Source: Ruminococcus sp. (GTDB lineage: Bacteria; Bacillota; Clostridia; Oscillospirales; Ruminococcaceae). Taken from it: 34,031 bases of DNA. A model generated the notes under the pieces. The model searched no databases. It saw only the letters and a program-made list of their open reading frames with translations, and had not been told where the DNA came from. Position 1 is the stretch's first letter. Each line of letters opens with the position of its first letter. A program made the translations under genes and the position numbers. Location: NCBI GenBank assembly GCA_014799805.1, contig JAAVHJ010000048.1:1-34031 (forward strand), given 5' to 3'. Below are positions 17,122-26,560 of the stretch, piece after piece.

Positions 17122-17652
17122 ATGATAAAATATAGAATTACAAAATATAATCCAATATTCAGAAATGAAAAAGGCTGTTATTTATTAAAAGATTGGACAT
17201 CTATTAGCGACATTGGAAAATATTATAATAATATTCAATTTACATTAGAAGAATATCTGAAAACCGAACAAGAATATATCAATTTTTATTATAAAATATT
17301 AAAAAAATTTAAAATTAATCATATCAAAATTTATAGTTTAGAAAAATATTTAACGCCTGATGAAGCCATGCAACGAATGCAGAAATATAACATTACTTTT
17401 AGTGAACAGGAAAAAAATAGATATACTAATTTGAAAAATAAATCCATGATTCCAATAGATAATTTTGATATGATATTTAAATTCGCTATGCGGGAGCTTA
17501 TCTGGTGCAAGATTGCAACACCCAATAAAAAAATAATTATCGAGTTTGGCTATGATTATTATACTTATTTAAGTTTAAAGAATTTAATAATCGGCGAAAA
17601 TTTAATAAAACAAACAGCTAGTAAAGGCATATTTATTGAGCCATTTATATAA
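17122..17652 (+). CDS. Uncharacterised small cytoplasmic protein
   Basis: A 176-residue protein that I cannot assign with confidence. It is rich in Lys, Ile, Asn and Tyr, with no signal peptide or membrane helix. The opening (RITKYNPIFRNEKGCYL, then DWTSISDIG) resembles a small-protein family I have met in other Firmicutes, some near polymorphic-toxin immunity genes; this is recollection only. The ribosome site is weak (GAAAGTG). It lies 26 bases after a terminator and 111 bases before aroC, with no clear promoter of its own. It is notably more AT-rich than its neighbours, which may indicate transfer. Confidence 0.65.
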   Translation: MIKYRITKYNPIFRNEKGCYLLKDWTSISDIGKYYNNIQFTLEEYLKTEQEYINFYYKILKKFKINHIKIYSLEKYLTPDEAMQRMQKYNITFSEQEKNRYTNLKNKSMIPIDNFDMIFKFAMRELIWCKIATPNKKIIIEFGYDYYTYLSLKNLIIGENLIKQTASKGIFIEPFI

Positions 17653-17693
17653 AAAATTATTTTTTATAATGCATGTGTTTGTTCTGTTAGATA

Positions 17694-17722
17694 TTGCATT
17701 TTGTTGAAAATTATGCTATAAT
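17694..17722 (+). promoter_or_regulatory. Promoter of aroC
   Basis: TTGCAT (17694-17699), 17-base spacer, TATAAT (17717-17722) with extended TGC. The ribosome site AGGAGCTG precedes the ATG at 17764. Confidence 0.8.
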
Positions 17723-17763
17723 AAATTTATAAAAAAATTTTAATCACTAGGAGCTGAAAATTT

Positions 17764-18858
17764 ATGAAAAATACATTTGGGCAGAATATTTCTGTTACAA
17801 TTTATGGTGAAAGTCATGGGAAAGCAATTGGTGTTGTACTAGACGGATTTGCCCCAGGAATTCCAGTAGATGAAGCATTTATGCAACGGCAATTAACACT
17901 GCGTAGACCCTCTGGGAAAATTTCAACGGCAAGGCAAGAGCCTGACCCATTTCAAATTCTAAGTGGTGTTTATGAAAATAAAACAACTGGCACACCAATT
18001 TGCATTATGATTCCTAATACACAGACGAAAAGCAAAGATTATTCTGCAACAAGAGCTTTGGCTCGCCCTGGACATGCAGATTACACAGCACATTGCAAAT
18101 ATCATGGTTTTGAAGATTTTCGGGGTGGTGGACATTTCAGCGGACGTATTACAGCTGGACTTGTTGCAGGTGGTGCAATTGCAATTTCTGCTTTAAAAGC
18201 AAAAAATATTTTAATTGGCACACATATTAAAAGCTGTGGTGGTGTGAAAGACCGTGATTTTGCAGAATTAAATTCTGATATTCAAGAATTAAATCAAAAA
18301 ATATTTGCTGTTTTAGATGCGACACAAGAAAAAATGATGCAAGAAAAAATTTCCGAAACTGCTCAAAAAGGTGATAGCATCGGCGGTGTTTTAGAAACAG
18401 CTATTATTAATATGCCCGCTGGTGTGGGTGAACCATGGTTTGATACAATAGAAGGCGTTCTTGCACATGCTTTATTTAGCATTCCAGCAATTAAAGGTGT
18501 ACAATTTGGTGATGCCTTTGACATGGTAGATAATTATGGTAGCCAATATAATGATAGTTTTAGAATGCAGGAAAATCATGTTATCACAGAAACCAATCAT
18601 AATGCTGGTATTAACGGCGGTATTACAAATGGCATGCCAATTCTATTTCGTTGTGCTGTAAAGCCTACACCATCTATTTATCAAGTACAGAAAACCATTA
18701 ATTTTTTTGAAAATCAGAATGCAGATTTGCAAATTAAAGGCAGACATGACCCCGCTATTATTCATAGAGCTAGAGTTGTTGTAGATAGTATCACAGCATT
18801 TGTATTATGTGATGTTCTTTCTGGAAGATACGGCACGGATTGGCTTACAAAAATTTAA
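17764..18858 (+). CDS. aroC: Chorismate synthase
   Basis: Final step of the shikimate pathway: converts 5-enolpyruvylshikimate 3-phosphate to chorismate using reduced flavin. The 364 residues match the family length. Signatures seen are GESHGKAIGVVLDG near the N-terminus, RRPSGKISTARQEPD, the HADYTAHCKYHGFEDFRGGGHFSGR segment and, near the C-terminus, GRHDPAIIHRARVVV. It stands alone here without other aro genes and is followed at 27 bases by a methyltransferase on the same strand, so the two probably share a transcript. The start is clear from AGGAGCTG. Confidence 0.97.
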   Translation: MKNTFGQNISVTIYGESHGKAIGVVLDGFAPGIPVDEAFMQRQLTLRRPSGKISTARQEPDPFQILSGVYENKTTGTPICIMIPNTQTKSKDYSATRALARPGHADYTAHCKYHGFEDFRGGGHFSGRITAGLVAGGAIAISALKAKNILIGTHIKSCGGVKDRDFAELNSDIQELNQKIFAVLDATQEKMMQEKISETAQKGDSIGGVLETAIINMPAGVGEPWFDTIEGVLAHALFSIPAIKGVQFGDAFDMVDNYGSQYNDSFRMQENHVITETNHNAGINGGITNGMPILFRCAVKPTPSIYQVQKTINFFENQNADLQIKGRHDPAIIHRARVVVDSITAFVLCDVLSGRYGTDWLTKI

Positions 18859-18885
18859 TAATTTAATAAAAATAGGGGTTTGGCT

Positions 18886-19557
18886 ATGAAAGATAATTTG
18901 TCAGCTTATAATGCAAATGATTATGATAATCATATTAATTCTGTTTTACCTTATTATCAAGAATTTCATGCACAAATTATTGATTTGGTACAAGTATTAA
19001 ATATTAATAATATGCAATGGCTTGATACTGGTTGTGGTACAGGGAATCTTGCTGAAAAAATAATCAAGAATTTTGCAAATATAAATTTAACTTTATGTGA
19101 CCCATCAGAAAAAATGCTTGCAATAGCGAAACAAAAACTTAGTAAATATCATAATCTAAAATTTATAAATATATCTACACAGGATATGCAATTTGAAAAT
19201 GAATTTAATCTGATAACCGCAGTGCAGGCACATCATTATCTTACGATGAAAGATAGAATAAAAGCAACACAAAATTGTTATCAAGCATTGAAAAAAAACG
19301 GGATTTATATTACTTTTGAAAATATAAAATTATCATCTGATAGCAGTGATAGGATTGCACAAAAACGATATGAAAATTTTTTGAAATCAAATGGAAAAAC
19401 ACAAGATGAAATAATTGCACATTTATCCCGTAGAAATCATGAAGTATTTCCAATTACGATAGAACAGCATATTAAATTGTTAAAAAATTGCAGTTTTAAA
19501 ACAGTAGATATTCTTTGGACTTCCTATTGGCAAGCAGGATTTTTTGCTGTAAAATAA
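18886..19557 (+). CDS. Class I SAM-dependent methyltransferase
   Basis: A 223-residue methyltransferase of unknown substrate. The SAM-binding motif I is WLDTGCGTGN (45-54), followed by the acidic post-I residue in LTLCDPSEKML and motif IV-like ITAVQAHHYL. The overall order (fold only, no recognition domain) matches small-molecule methyltransferases of the Methyltransf_25 type. ATG at 18886 is chosen because AGGGGT lies 6 bases upstream; a TTG at 18880 would be too close. It is the second gene behind aroC and ends in a terminator. No link to chorismate metabolism can be inferred from the sequence. Confidence 0.85.
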   Translation: MKDNLSAYNANDYDNHINSVLPYYQEFHAQIIDLVQVLNINNMQWLDTGCGTGNLAEKIIKNFANINLTLCDPSEKMLAIAKQKLSKYHNLKFINISTQDMQFENEFNLITAVQAHHYLTMKDRIKATQNCYQALKKNGIYITFENIKLSSDSSDRIAQKRYENFLKSNGKTQDEIIAHLSRRNHEVFPITIEQHIKLLKNCSFKTVDILWTSYWQAGFFAVK

Positions 19558-19592
19558 AAAACAGCTCCAGTTTATTTTCTGGAGCTGTTTTG
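19557..19592. terminator. Bidirectional terminator between convergent operons
   Basis: AAAACAGCTCCAG pairs with CTGGAGCTGTTTT around an 8-base loop, with A and T runs on both sides. It lies directly between the methyltransferase stop (+) and the DUF368 gene stop (-) and probably serves both. Confidence 0.88.
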
Positions 19593-19593
19593 A

Positions 19594-20508
19594 TTAATTT
19601 TCTTGTTTGCTTTTCATAGAGCCTAATAACTGCAATCCAATAATAATTACACCACCGATAATAAAAAATAAAACATGAAAACTAGAAAAACTTAACGGTT
19701 CTAAGCCAAGCGAAATTTTATTATCATCTGTGAGAGTCGTAGGACCCATTATGACGGAATACAAAGACCCTAACATCATGCCAACTATAAAAAATACTGT
19801 TGCACTTCTAAATTTTTCCAAGGCAATACGAATAAATCTGACAATAGAAACAATACCCGTAATCACACCAATTCCAAAGACGATTAAAATTGGCAAATAC
19901 TGCAAGTTTAGTGTTAATGTTTCTTTAATTGCACTGATAATAGAAATATATAATCCAAAAATTAATAACAAAGTTGAACCAGAAATGCCTGGTAAAACCA
20001 TTGCACATATTGCAATTGCACCAGCAATAAATACATAGACATAAGTCCCAATGCTTGCATTTTCCAAAGAAACAACATGATTTGTATTGCCGACTGTAAA
20101 ATATGTCAAAGCCCATACACCGCCAGCACCTAGCAAAATCATAAATGCCGTCCATAATTTTTCTTTTAGACATGCACGTTCCTGATAAATTACAACGGGA
20201 ATCGCAAATAAAATAAATCCAATAAATAGTGATGAAATTTGATAAATATGCGATTCAAACACAGAAGTTAATACCAAAATTGACGCAATCATACCAATTG
20301 CCCAACCAATGCCAAGCTTGACTAAATAAATCAAAGCTTTTTTCTTAGCCTCTAAATTACCTGTCATCAAATCATTTAGAGAACCAATGAAATTATCATA
20401 GAATCCTAGCAAAAACGCAACTGTACCACCAGAAACCCCAGGGACACTATCTGCTAATGCCATACATAACCCATGAAACATTGTCATGATGAGTTGTTTT
20501 ATTTTCAT
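19594..20508 (-). CDS. DUF368 membrane protein, PopT-like polyprenyl-phosphate translocase
   Basis: A 304-residue membrane protein with about eight to nine helices. The two family signatures are present: ADSVPGVSGGTVAFLLGFYD near residue 20 and AMVLPGISGSTLLLIFGLY near 170, an inverted duplication of a PGxSGxT motif. DUF368 proteins (PopT) were shown to help recycle undecaprenyl phosphate across the membrane for cell-wall building. That role is carried over here by family only. It is the last gene of the T-box-led operon valS-folC-unknown-DUF368; the ribosome site AAAGGAAG precedes the ATG, 17 bases after the previous gene. Confidence 0.88.
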   Translation of the reverse strand: MKIKQLIMTMFHGLCMALADSVPGVSGGTVAFLLGFYDNFIGSLNDLMTGNLEAKKKALIYLVKLGIGWAIGMIASILVLTSVFESHIYQISSLFIGFILFAIPVVIYQERACLKEKLWTAFMILLGAGGVWALTYFTVGNTNHVVSLENASIGTYVYVFIAGAIAICAMVLPGISGSTLLLIFGLYISIISAIKETLTLNLQYLPILIVFGIGVITGIVSIVRFIRIALEKFRSATVFFIVGMMLGSLYSVIMGPTTLTDDNKISLGLEPLSFSSFHVLFFIIGGVIIIGLQLLGSMKSKQEN

Positions 20509-20525
20509 AAATCTTCCTTTCTTGC

Positions 20526-20990
20526 TTAGCTTACCAAATACGGCAAGAATATTTTTAACAATAATCCAAGTGCAATCGCAAGTCCTGTAAATACAGGAAA
20601 TCCAACAGCAATTATAATAATACTATAAAAATCAAATACCAGATTTAATTTTTTTCCCTCCCGTTTCCAAATATGCACTTGTTTATTTTTTTTATAAATT
20701 TTATCTACAAACATAATTTCCGCTGGAAACGTATTTTGAAATTCTTGTTGATTAATATAATAAACAGCATGTGTGCCGACACCAATTTTTTTATTATCTT
20801 CAATGCGTAAGAATTCTCCTGTTGTTTTCTTTGTTATGAGTAGCAAGATAAAACTAATCATAAAAAATAACATCATAAAAATAAAAAATAGTTCTACTAA
20901 TCCAATTGCACCTAGGATAATATACATAGGATTCACACCGAGAATTAACAGTAATACAATTAAAATGATTGCACTTACAAGAATTTCCAT
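20526..20990 (-). CDS. Small membrane protein of unknown function
   Basis: A 154-residue protein that I do not recognise. Two long hydrophobic segments fill the first 54 residues, a soluble middle of about 65 residues follows (with a VGTHAVYYINQQEFQ stretch), and a further hydrophobic segment lies near 125-148. This resembles small proteins with a membrane-hairpin anchor and a domain on the cytoplasmic face, perhaps related to NfeD-like or DUF3592-like proteins, but the match is weak. It begins 4 bases after the folC stop behind AGGAG, so it is firmly in the valS-folC operon. Confidence 0.7.
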   Translation of the reverse strand: MEILVSAIILIVLLLILGVNPMYIILGAIGLVELFFIFMMLFFMISFILLLITKKTTGEFLRIEDNKKIGVGTHAVYYINQQEFQNTFPAEIMFVDKIYKKNKQVHIWKREGKKLNLVFDFYSIIIIAVGFPVFTGLAIALGLLLKIFLPYLVS

Positions 20991-20994
20991 GCAA

Positions 20995-22245
20995 TTACTC
21001 CTGATTTAAGAACCAACTTGCTAAATATAATGAACCACAAATCACAACTGCACCATGTGACCCTTTTGCCCATTTCAATGCATAAGGCAAAGCTTGTTCC
21101 AATTCTATCGTATTTGCTAAAGCATGTTGCTGAATAAACGCTTTTTGCAAATCCTCTTTTGGTATACTTATCCCAGAAAATCCATCTACACAAAGCACTT
21201 TGCTTAATACAAGTGCTAATTGAAATGCAGCAACATTTGCATCTTTTGTATTTGTCATGCCACAGATACCAATCCAAGAATCAATGCCACTTTCGCTTAA
21301 TAAATCCGTCAAAACGCCAATTCCATCTGCATTATGACCCCCGTCTAAAATAACAAGCGGATTTGTCTGTAATACTTGAATTCTACCTGCAACGACTGTT
21401 TCTGCAAGAGCTTTTTTAACAGCTTCTTCTGAAATGCAATAATAATAATTTTCCCTTAGTACATGCACAGTTTCTAAAGCTGTCAATGCATTATCAATCT
21501 GATGATTACCGCCCATTTTCGTCTGATATAGATTATTTTTATAATTAAATCGGCAACCCTCAATGCCAGATTCTTTTCTGTCGCAGAGAGATTCATTAGG
21601 AATAAAAATTTCACAATGTTTTTCTTTTGCCGTTTGACAGAAAATTTTTTCAGCTTTATTATTCGGCGAAATGACAACAGGACAATTATTTTTAATAATT
21701 CCTGCTTTATGCATAGCAATTTCTTCAATGCTAGTGCCTAATATTTGCATATGGTCTTTAGAAACCGAAGTCAGAACACTTACCAAAGGCTTTTTGATAA
21801 TATTAGTCGCATCCAGCAACCCGCCAATTCCTGTTTCTAAAATGACAAAATCTGTTTTTTCTTGTGCAAAATATAAAAATGCAATTGCCATTGTGATTTC
21901 AAATTGCGAATAGTCTGCTCCTGTAGCAACAGGAGCGACTTTTTCACAAAGTTCACAAAGTATATTTTCTGGAATATCCTGACTATTAATTCTGATTCTG
22001 TCACGATAATGCTTGATATAAGGCGAAGTCAAACTTCCCGTTTGATAGCCTGCATTTTTTAAAATATTAATTAAATATTCTGAAACAGAACCTTTTCCAT
22101 TTGTGCCAGCAATATGAATACAAGTTAATTTTTCCTGTGGATTTCCCAAAGCATTTAGCAAATCTGCGATTCTGTCTAAATTTTTCACAGGCGAACCGCT
22201 TTTGCTGAATCCCTGAATCCATTGCATAGCTTCTTCATAATTCAT
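20995..22245 (-). CDS. folC: Folylpolyglutamate synthase / dihydrofolate synthase
   Basis: ATP-dependent Mur-ligase-family enzyme that adds glutamate to folates. The 416 residues show the P-loop HIAGTNGKGSVSEYL (44-58), the ETGIGGLLDATN segment, the SKDHMQILG motif and, in the C-terminal domain, LDGGHNADG. It starts 31 bases after valS. The valS-folC neighbourhood is also known in Bacillus and other Firmicutes. As part of this operon, it should be influenced by the valine T-box upstream. Whether it also has dihydrofolate synthase activity cannot be told. Confidence 0.95.
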   Translation of the reverse strand: MNYEEAMQWIQGFSKSGSPVKNLDRIADLLNALGNPQEKLTCIHIAGTNGKGSVSEYLINILKNAGYQTGSLTSPYIKHYRDRIRINSQDIPENILCELCEKVAPVATGADYSQFEITMAIAFLYFAQEKTDFVILETGIGGLLDATNIIKKPLVSVLTSVSKDHMQILGTSIEEIAMHKAGIIKNNCPVVISPNNKAEKIFCQTAKEKHCEIFIPNESLCDRKESGIEGCRFNYKNNLYQTKMGGNHQIDNALTALETVHVLRENYYYCISEEAVKKALAETVVAGRIQVLQTNPLVILDGGHNADGIGVLTDLLSESGIDSWIGICGMTNTKDANVAAFQLALVLSKVLCVDGFSGISIPKEDLQKAFIQQHALANTIELEQALPYALKWAKGSHGAVVICGSLYLASWFLNQE

Positions 22246-22276
22246 AACTTTTCACCAGTTTTAATTTATTTTTATT

Positions 22277-24901
22277 TCAAGAATAAGCTTGCATAGACTG
22301 CAAAATTTTATTCATTTTTTCCTGAGCTTTGGCAAGTTTGGTTTTTTCAGCTTCCACAAGTTTTTCAGGTGCTTTTGCCAAAAATCCTGCATTATTTAAT
22401 TTTTTGCTCAAGAAATCAATATCTTTCTGCACTTTTTCTTTTTCTTTGTTTAATCTTGCTAATTCCTTTTCTTTATCAACAAGTTGATTCATCGGAATAA
22501 AAATTCTTGCTGCATCTGTAACAGCCCCAACAGAATCTGGAATTGCAAAACTTTCACCAATTTCAATTTCAGAAGCAGATGCTAATTTTTCAAAAAATAA
22601 TTTCGCACTGGCAAATAAATTTTTATCCTGTGTTTCAATATATAATTTTGCTTTTACAGACGGCGGAACATTTAATTCTGTTCTGGCATTTCTAACAGCT
22701 TTAATTGCAGAAATAATTTTTCCAAAATTAATTTCTTCTTGTGAAAAGCACAAATTTTCATCATAAACAGGATAATTTTCCAGCATAATCATGCTATTAT
22801 CAGCAACTAATACTTGCCAGATTTCTTCTGTAATAAATGGCATAAATGGGTGTAATAATTTTAACATGCCTTGCATTGCCCAAACAAGAACAGCTTGTGC
22901 AGAATTTTTTGCTTCCCCGCCTGCCTGAATTCTTGGCTTTGTCAATTCAATATACCAATCACAGAAAATATCCCAAATAAAATCATAAATTTTTGAACAA
23001 GCAACACCTAATTCAAATGCTTCAAGATTAGTATTGACTTCTTTGGCAAGTTGATTCAATTTAGAAATTAACCATTTATCTTCCATACTAAGTTGATTTG
23101 ATTCTGGCAATCCATTAAATTTAAAATCTTCTGGCAGATTCATCATAATAAATCTGGATGCATTCCAAAGCTTATTAGCAAAATTTCTGGCTGACTTTAC
23201 TTTTTCGTCTGTATAACGCATATCATTTCCAGCAGCATTACCTGTTGCTAGCATAAATCGCAGAGCATCTGCACCATATTTTGAAATTACTTCCAGAGGG
23301 TCAATGCCATTTCCTAAAGATTTAGACATTTTGCGACCTTGGGAATCTCTTACTAAACCATGAATTAACACAGTGTCAAATGGTACTTGTCCCGTATTTT
23401 CCAAAGCAGAAAACATCATTCTGATAACCCAGAAGAAAATAATATCATAGCCGGTCACAAGTGTATTCGTTGGATAGAAATAGTTTAAATCTTCTGTTTG
23501 CTCAGGGAATCCCAATGTAGAAAATGGCCATAATGCAGAGCTGAACCAAGTATCAAGTGTATCAGGGTCTTGTCTCATAAGCTTTCCACATTTTGGACAA
23601 TTACAAGAATTTTCTTTTGTGACTGTCATTTCTCCGCAGGAATCACAATAAAATGCTGGAATCTGATGTCCCCACCAGATTTGACGGGAAATACACCAGT
23701 CTTTGATATTTTCCAACCAGTGATAATAAATTTTATCAAAACGTTCAGGCACAAATTTTGTTTTGCCAGTTTTAACAGCATCAATTGCAGGTTGTGCAAG
23801 CGGTTTCATTTTGACAAACCATTGTGTAGAAACCTTTGGCTCAACAGTCGTACCACAACGATAACATGTTCCAACATTATGATTATATTCTTCAATGCGA
23901 ACTAATGCGCCCTCTTTTTCTAAATCTTCCACAATTGCTTTTCTTGCCTGATATCTGTCCATACCAGCATATTTCGGATAATCATCTGTAATTTTTGCAT
24001 CATCTGTCATGACATTAATCACTTCCAGATTATGACGTTTTCCCACTTCAAAGTCATTCGGGTCATGTGCAGGGGTGATTTTTACAACACCTGTTCCGAA
24101 ATCCATTTCTACATAATCATCTGCAACAACTGGAATTTCACGGTGTACAATTGGCAAAATTAATTTCTTGCCAACTAAATTTTTATATCTTTCATCATTT
24201 GGATTGACTGCAACGGCTGTATCTCCTAATAAAGTCTCTGGTCTGGTTGTTGATAATTCTAAATATTCGTCAGAATCTTTGAACTTGTAACGCAAATGCC
24301 AGAAATAGCCAGCTTGGTCTTCATAATTTACTTCTGCATCAGAAAGCGAAGTCAAACATTTCGGACACCAGTTAATAATACGTTCTCCTCTGTAAATTAA
24401 GCCTTTTTGATAATATTTTACAAAAACTTCTTTCACAGCTTTAGAGCAGCCCTCGTCCATTGTGAAACGCTCACGTTCCCAGTCACAAGACGAACCTAAT
24501 TTTTTTAATTGCTCTACAATGCGACCGCCAAATTTTTCTTTCCAAGCCCAAGCACGTTGCATGAATGCTTCACGTCCAATAGATTCTTTTGTAATACCTT
24601 CTTCACGCATAGAGGCAACAATTTTAGCTTCTGTTGCAATTGCTGCATGGTCTGTACCAGGTAACCAAAGTGTACTATAACCAGACATTCTTTTCCAACG
24701 AATTAAAATATCCTGCAATGTTTCATCAAGGGCATGTCCCATATGCAACTGCCCTGTGATATTTGGTGGTGGAATGACAATTGTATAAGGCTTTTTAGTT
24801 TCATCAATTTGTGCATGAAAACAACCTTTTTTCATCCAGTCGTTATAAATCCTGTCTTCAAAATCTTCAGGATTATAAACTTTTGCTAATTCTTTTGCCA
24901 T
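22277..24901 (-). CDS. valS: Valyl-tRNA synthetase
   Basis: Class I aminoacyl-tRNA synthetase that charges tRNA-Val. The 874 residues are the usual length. It has PNITGQLHMGH (the HIGH motif, 46-56), the editing domain with TTRPETLLGDTAVAV, two CxxC pairs typical of ValS zinc elements (CYRCG, and CDSCG with CNCPKC), KMSKS in the catalytic core near residue 530, and a C-terminal coiled coil (about 800-874) rich in Lys and Glu. It follows a T-box leader. The ribosome site AAAGGAG precedes the ATG. It is the first gene of a four-gene unit with folC and DUF368. Confidence 0.98.
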   Translation of the reverse strand: MAKELAKVYNPEDFEDRIYNDWMKKGCFHAQIDETKKPYTIVIPPPNITGQLHMGHALDETLQDILIRWKRMSGYSTLWLPGTDHAAIATEAKIVASMREEGITKESIGREAFMQRAWAWKEKFGGRIVEQLKKLGSSCDWERERFTMDEGCSKAVKEVFVKYYQKGLIYRGERIINWCPKCLTSLSDAEVNYEDQAGYFWHLRYKFKDSDEYLELSTTRPETLLGDTAVAVNPNDERYKNLVGKKLILPIVHREIPVVADDYVEMDFGTGVVKITPAHDPNDFEVGKRHNLEVINVMTDDAKITDDYPKYAGMDRYQARKAIVEDLEKEGALVRIEEYNHNVGTCYRCGTTVEPKVSTQWFVKMKPLAQPAIDAVKTGKTKFVPERFDKIYYHWLENIKDWCISRQIWWGHQIPAFYCDSCGEMTVTKENSCNCPKCGKLMRQDPDTLDTWFSSALWPFSTLGFPEQTEDLNYFYPTNTLVTGYDIIFFWVIRMMFSALENTGQVPFDTVLIHGLVRDSQGRKMSKSLGNGIDPLEVISKYGADALRFMLATGNAAGNDMRYTDEKVKSARNFANKLWNASRFIMMNLPEDFKFNGLPESNQLSMEDKWLISKLNQLAKEVNTNLEAFELGVACSKIYDFIWDIFCDWYIELTKPRIQAGGEAKNSAQAVLVWAMQGMLKLLHPFMPFITEEIWQVLVADNSMIMLENYPVYDENLCFSQEEINFGKIISAIKAVRNARTELNVPPSVKAKLYIETQDKNLFASAKLFFEKLASASEIEIGESFAIPDSVGAVTDAARIFIPMNQLVDKEKELARLNKEKEKVQKDIDFLSKKLNNAGFLAKAPEKLVEAEKTKLAKAQEKMNKILQSMQAYS

Positions 24902-24947
24902 AAAAATTTAACTCCTTTTTTTGAAATTTTTAATTATTTTTTATTTT

Positions 24948-25218
24948 GATAATAAAAAATACCCTAAAGCATTTGCTTCAGGGCGAACTAATTAATTTAA
25001 TAATAGTCCGTGTTACCACCTGAATTCAGAAGAAATTCTTCTGCACTCGTTCACACTGTAACGGGTGTACCCGTCGGGGATTACTTAGAAAAAATTTAAA
25101 AATTTTCTGTTCAAGCCGAAGCTCAAGGGCTACTTTCTGCTATTCCACACGCATTCTTACACCAGCCGAATGCTCTCTTTGCCGTTAAAAATAACATACT
25201 TCCTCCCTGTCACTGCTT
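24948..25218 (-). promoter_or_regulatory. T-box riboswitch of valS
   Basis: A leader RNA that senses uncharged tRNA. On the minus strand the conserved T-box TCAGGTGGTAACACGGA (25007-25023) is followed by the terminator CCCTGAAGC / GCTTTAGGG with a T-run (about 24950-24985). Upstream lie the Stem I landmarks AGTA, AGAGAG and GGCTGGTG. A GTA triplet at 25131-25133, before GCCCTTGAG, fits a valine specifier codon. The downstream gene valS supports this. The exact specifier assignment is from inspection, not from a covariance model. Confidence 0.92.
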
Positions 25219-25225
25219 TGCTATT

Positions 25226-25254
25226 ATCATAACATATTAAAATTCATTTGTCAA
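25226..25254 (-). promoter_or_regulatory. Promoter of the valS T-box operon
   Basis: TTGACA (25249-25254), 17-base spacer, TATGAT (25226-25231): nearly full consensus. It is divergent from the hydF promoter, with about 30 bases between the -35 boxes. Confidence 0.9.
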
Positions 25255-25283
25255 GACTATTTTTTTAAATTATTGATTCTCTC

Positions 25284-25312
25284 TTGCAATTGCATAAAAA
25301 ATCTGTTATAAT
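25284..25312 (+). promoter_or_regulatory. Promoter of hydF
   Basis: TTGCAA (25284-25289), 17-base spacer, TATAAT (25307-25312), 34 bases before the ATG at 25346. Confidence 0.85.
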
Positions 25313-25345
25313 AATATAAAATAATTATGAAAGAAGTGTTTTATT

Positions 25346-26548
25346 ATGACAAATGCAACTATGAATGCTACGCCATCAGGTGAAAGAATACAGATTGCCT
25401 TTTTTGGCAAAAGAAACGCAGGAAAATCTAGCATTGTCAATGCCATAACAGGACAAAATTTATCTGTTGTTTCAGAAATCAAAGGCACAACAACAGACCC
25501 AGTTTATAAAGCTATGGAATTATTGCCTTTGGGAGCTGTCATGATTGTAGATACGGCGGGTATTGATGACACAGGGGAATTAGGTCAGCTTAGAATTGAA
25601 AAATCTTTACAGGTTTTAAATAAAACAGATATTGCAGTATTAATTGTTGACGGCACACAGGGGAAATCAGCGGTTGATGAAAATTTAATCACGGAATTTC
25701 AGATTAGAAAAATTCCCTATATTATTGTTTATAATAAATCAGATATAAAATCAATGCAAGTAAATTCTATTCATGAAATTGCAGTCAGTGCCAAAACTGG
25801 TGAAAATATCCATGCTTTAAAAGAATTACTTGCCAAACAAATTTGTCAGCCTGTGAATCCAAAACCATTAGTGGCAGATTTTATTAATAAAGGCGATTGT
25901 GTATTATTGGTCATTCCAATTGACGAATCTGCTCCAAAAGGCAGGCTAATTTTGCCACAGCAACAAGTAATCAGAGCCTGTCTGGAAATTGGTGCAATGC
26001 CAATTTGTTGCCGTGATACAGAACTTGCTATGACATTAAAATTAATATCTCCTAAAATAGTGATTACAGATAGTCAAGCATTTGGCAAAGTTTCTAAAAT
26101 TGTACCTGAACATATTTATTTAACTTCATTTTCGATTCTATTTGCAAGATATAAAGGCAATTTAGAATTAGTTGTCCGTGGTGCGTCAAAATTAGATAAT
26201 TTAAAAACTGGTGATAGAATTTTAATTTCAGAGGGTTGCACACATCATAGGCAATGTAATGATATTGGCACAGTTAAATTGCCGTGTTGGATTTCTGAAT
26301 ATGCAAATTGTGAATTAAATTTCTCATGGACTTCTGGCAATGAATTTCCAAAAGATTTACAAGATTATAGTTTAATTATTCACTGTGGAGCTTGTATGCT
26401 TTCACCAAGAGCTTTACAATTTCGGCAAAATACGGCTGTCTCACAAAATATTCCTATTACAAATTATGGCACAGCAATTGCCCATTGTCACAGAATTTTA
26501 AAAAGAAGTTTGGAGCTGTTCCCAGAAGTTTCCAGTTTATTGAAATAA
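25346..26548 (+). CDS. hydF: [FeFe]-hydrogenase maturation GTPase HydF
   Basis: GTPase and scaffold that assembles and delivers the diiron subcluster to [FeFe]-hydrogenase. In 400 residues it has GTPase motifs GKRNAGKSS (21-29), the TTTD switch, DTAGIDD and NKSD, then a middle domain, then the cluster ligands in CTHH (298-301) and HCGAC (346-350), matching the CxHx(about 46)HCxxC signature of HydF. It implies that the host makes [FeFe]-hydrogenase and evolves H2. HydE, HydG and the hydrogenase itself are not in the window. ATG at 25346 has only a modest GAAAGAAG site; ATG at 25361 is an alternative. The small gene at 26561 follows after 12 bases. Confidence 0.95.
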   Translation: MTNATMNATPSGERIQIAFFGKRNAGKSSIVNAITGQNLSVVSEIKGTTTDPVYKAMELLPLGAVMIVDTAGIDDTGELGQLRIEKSLQVLNKTDIAVLIVDGTQGKSAVDENLITEFQIRKIPYIIVYNKSDIKSMQVNSIHEIAVSAKTGENIHALKELLAKQICQPVNPKPLVADFINKGDCVLLVIPIDESAPKGRLILPQQQVIRACLEIGAMPICCRDTELAMTLKLISPKIVITDSQAFGKVSKIVPEHIYLTSFSILFARYKGNLELVVRGASKLDNLKTGDRILISEGCTHHRQCNDIGTVKLPCWISEYANCELNFSWTSGNEFPKDLQDYSLIIHCGACMLSPRALQFRQNTAVSQNIPITNYGTAIAHCHRILKRSLELFPEVSSLLK

Positions 26549-26560
26549 GGAGTATCTTTT

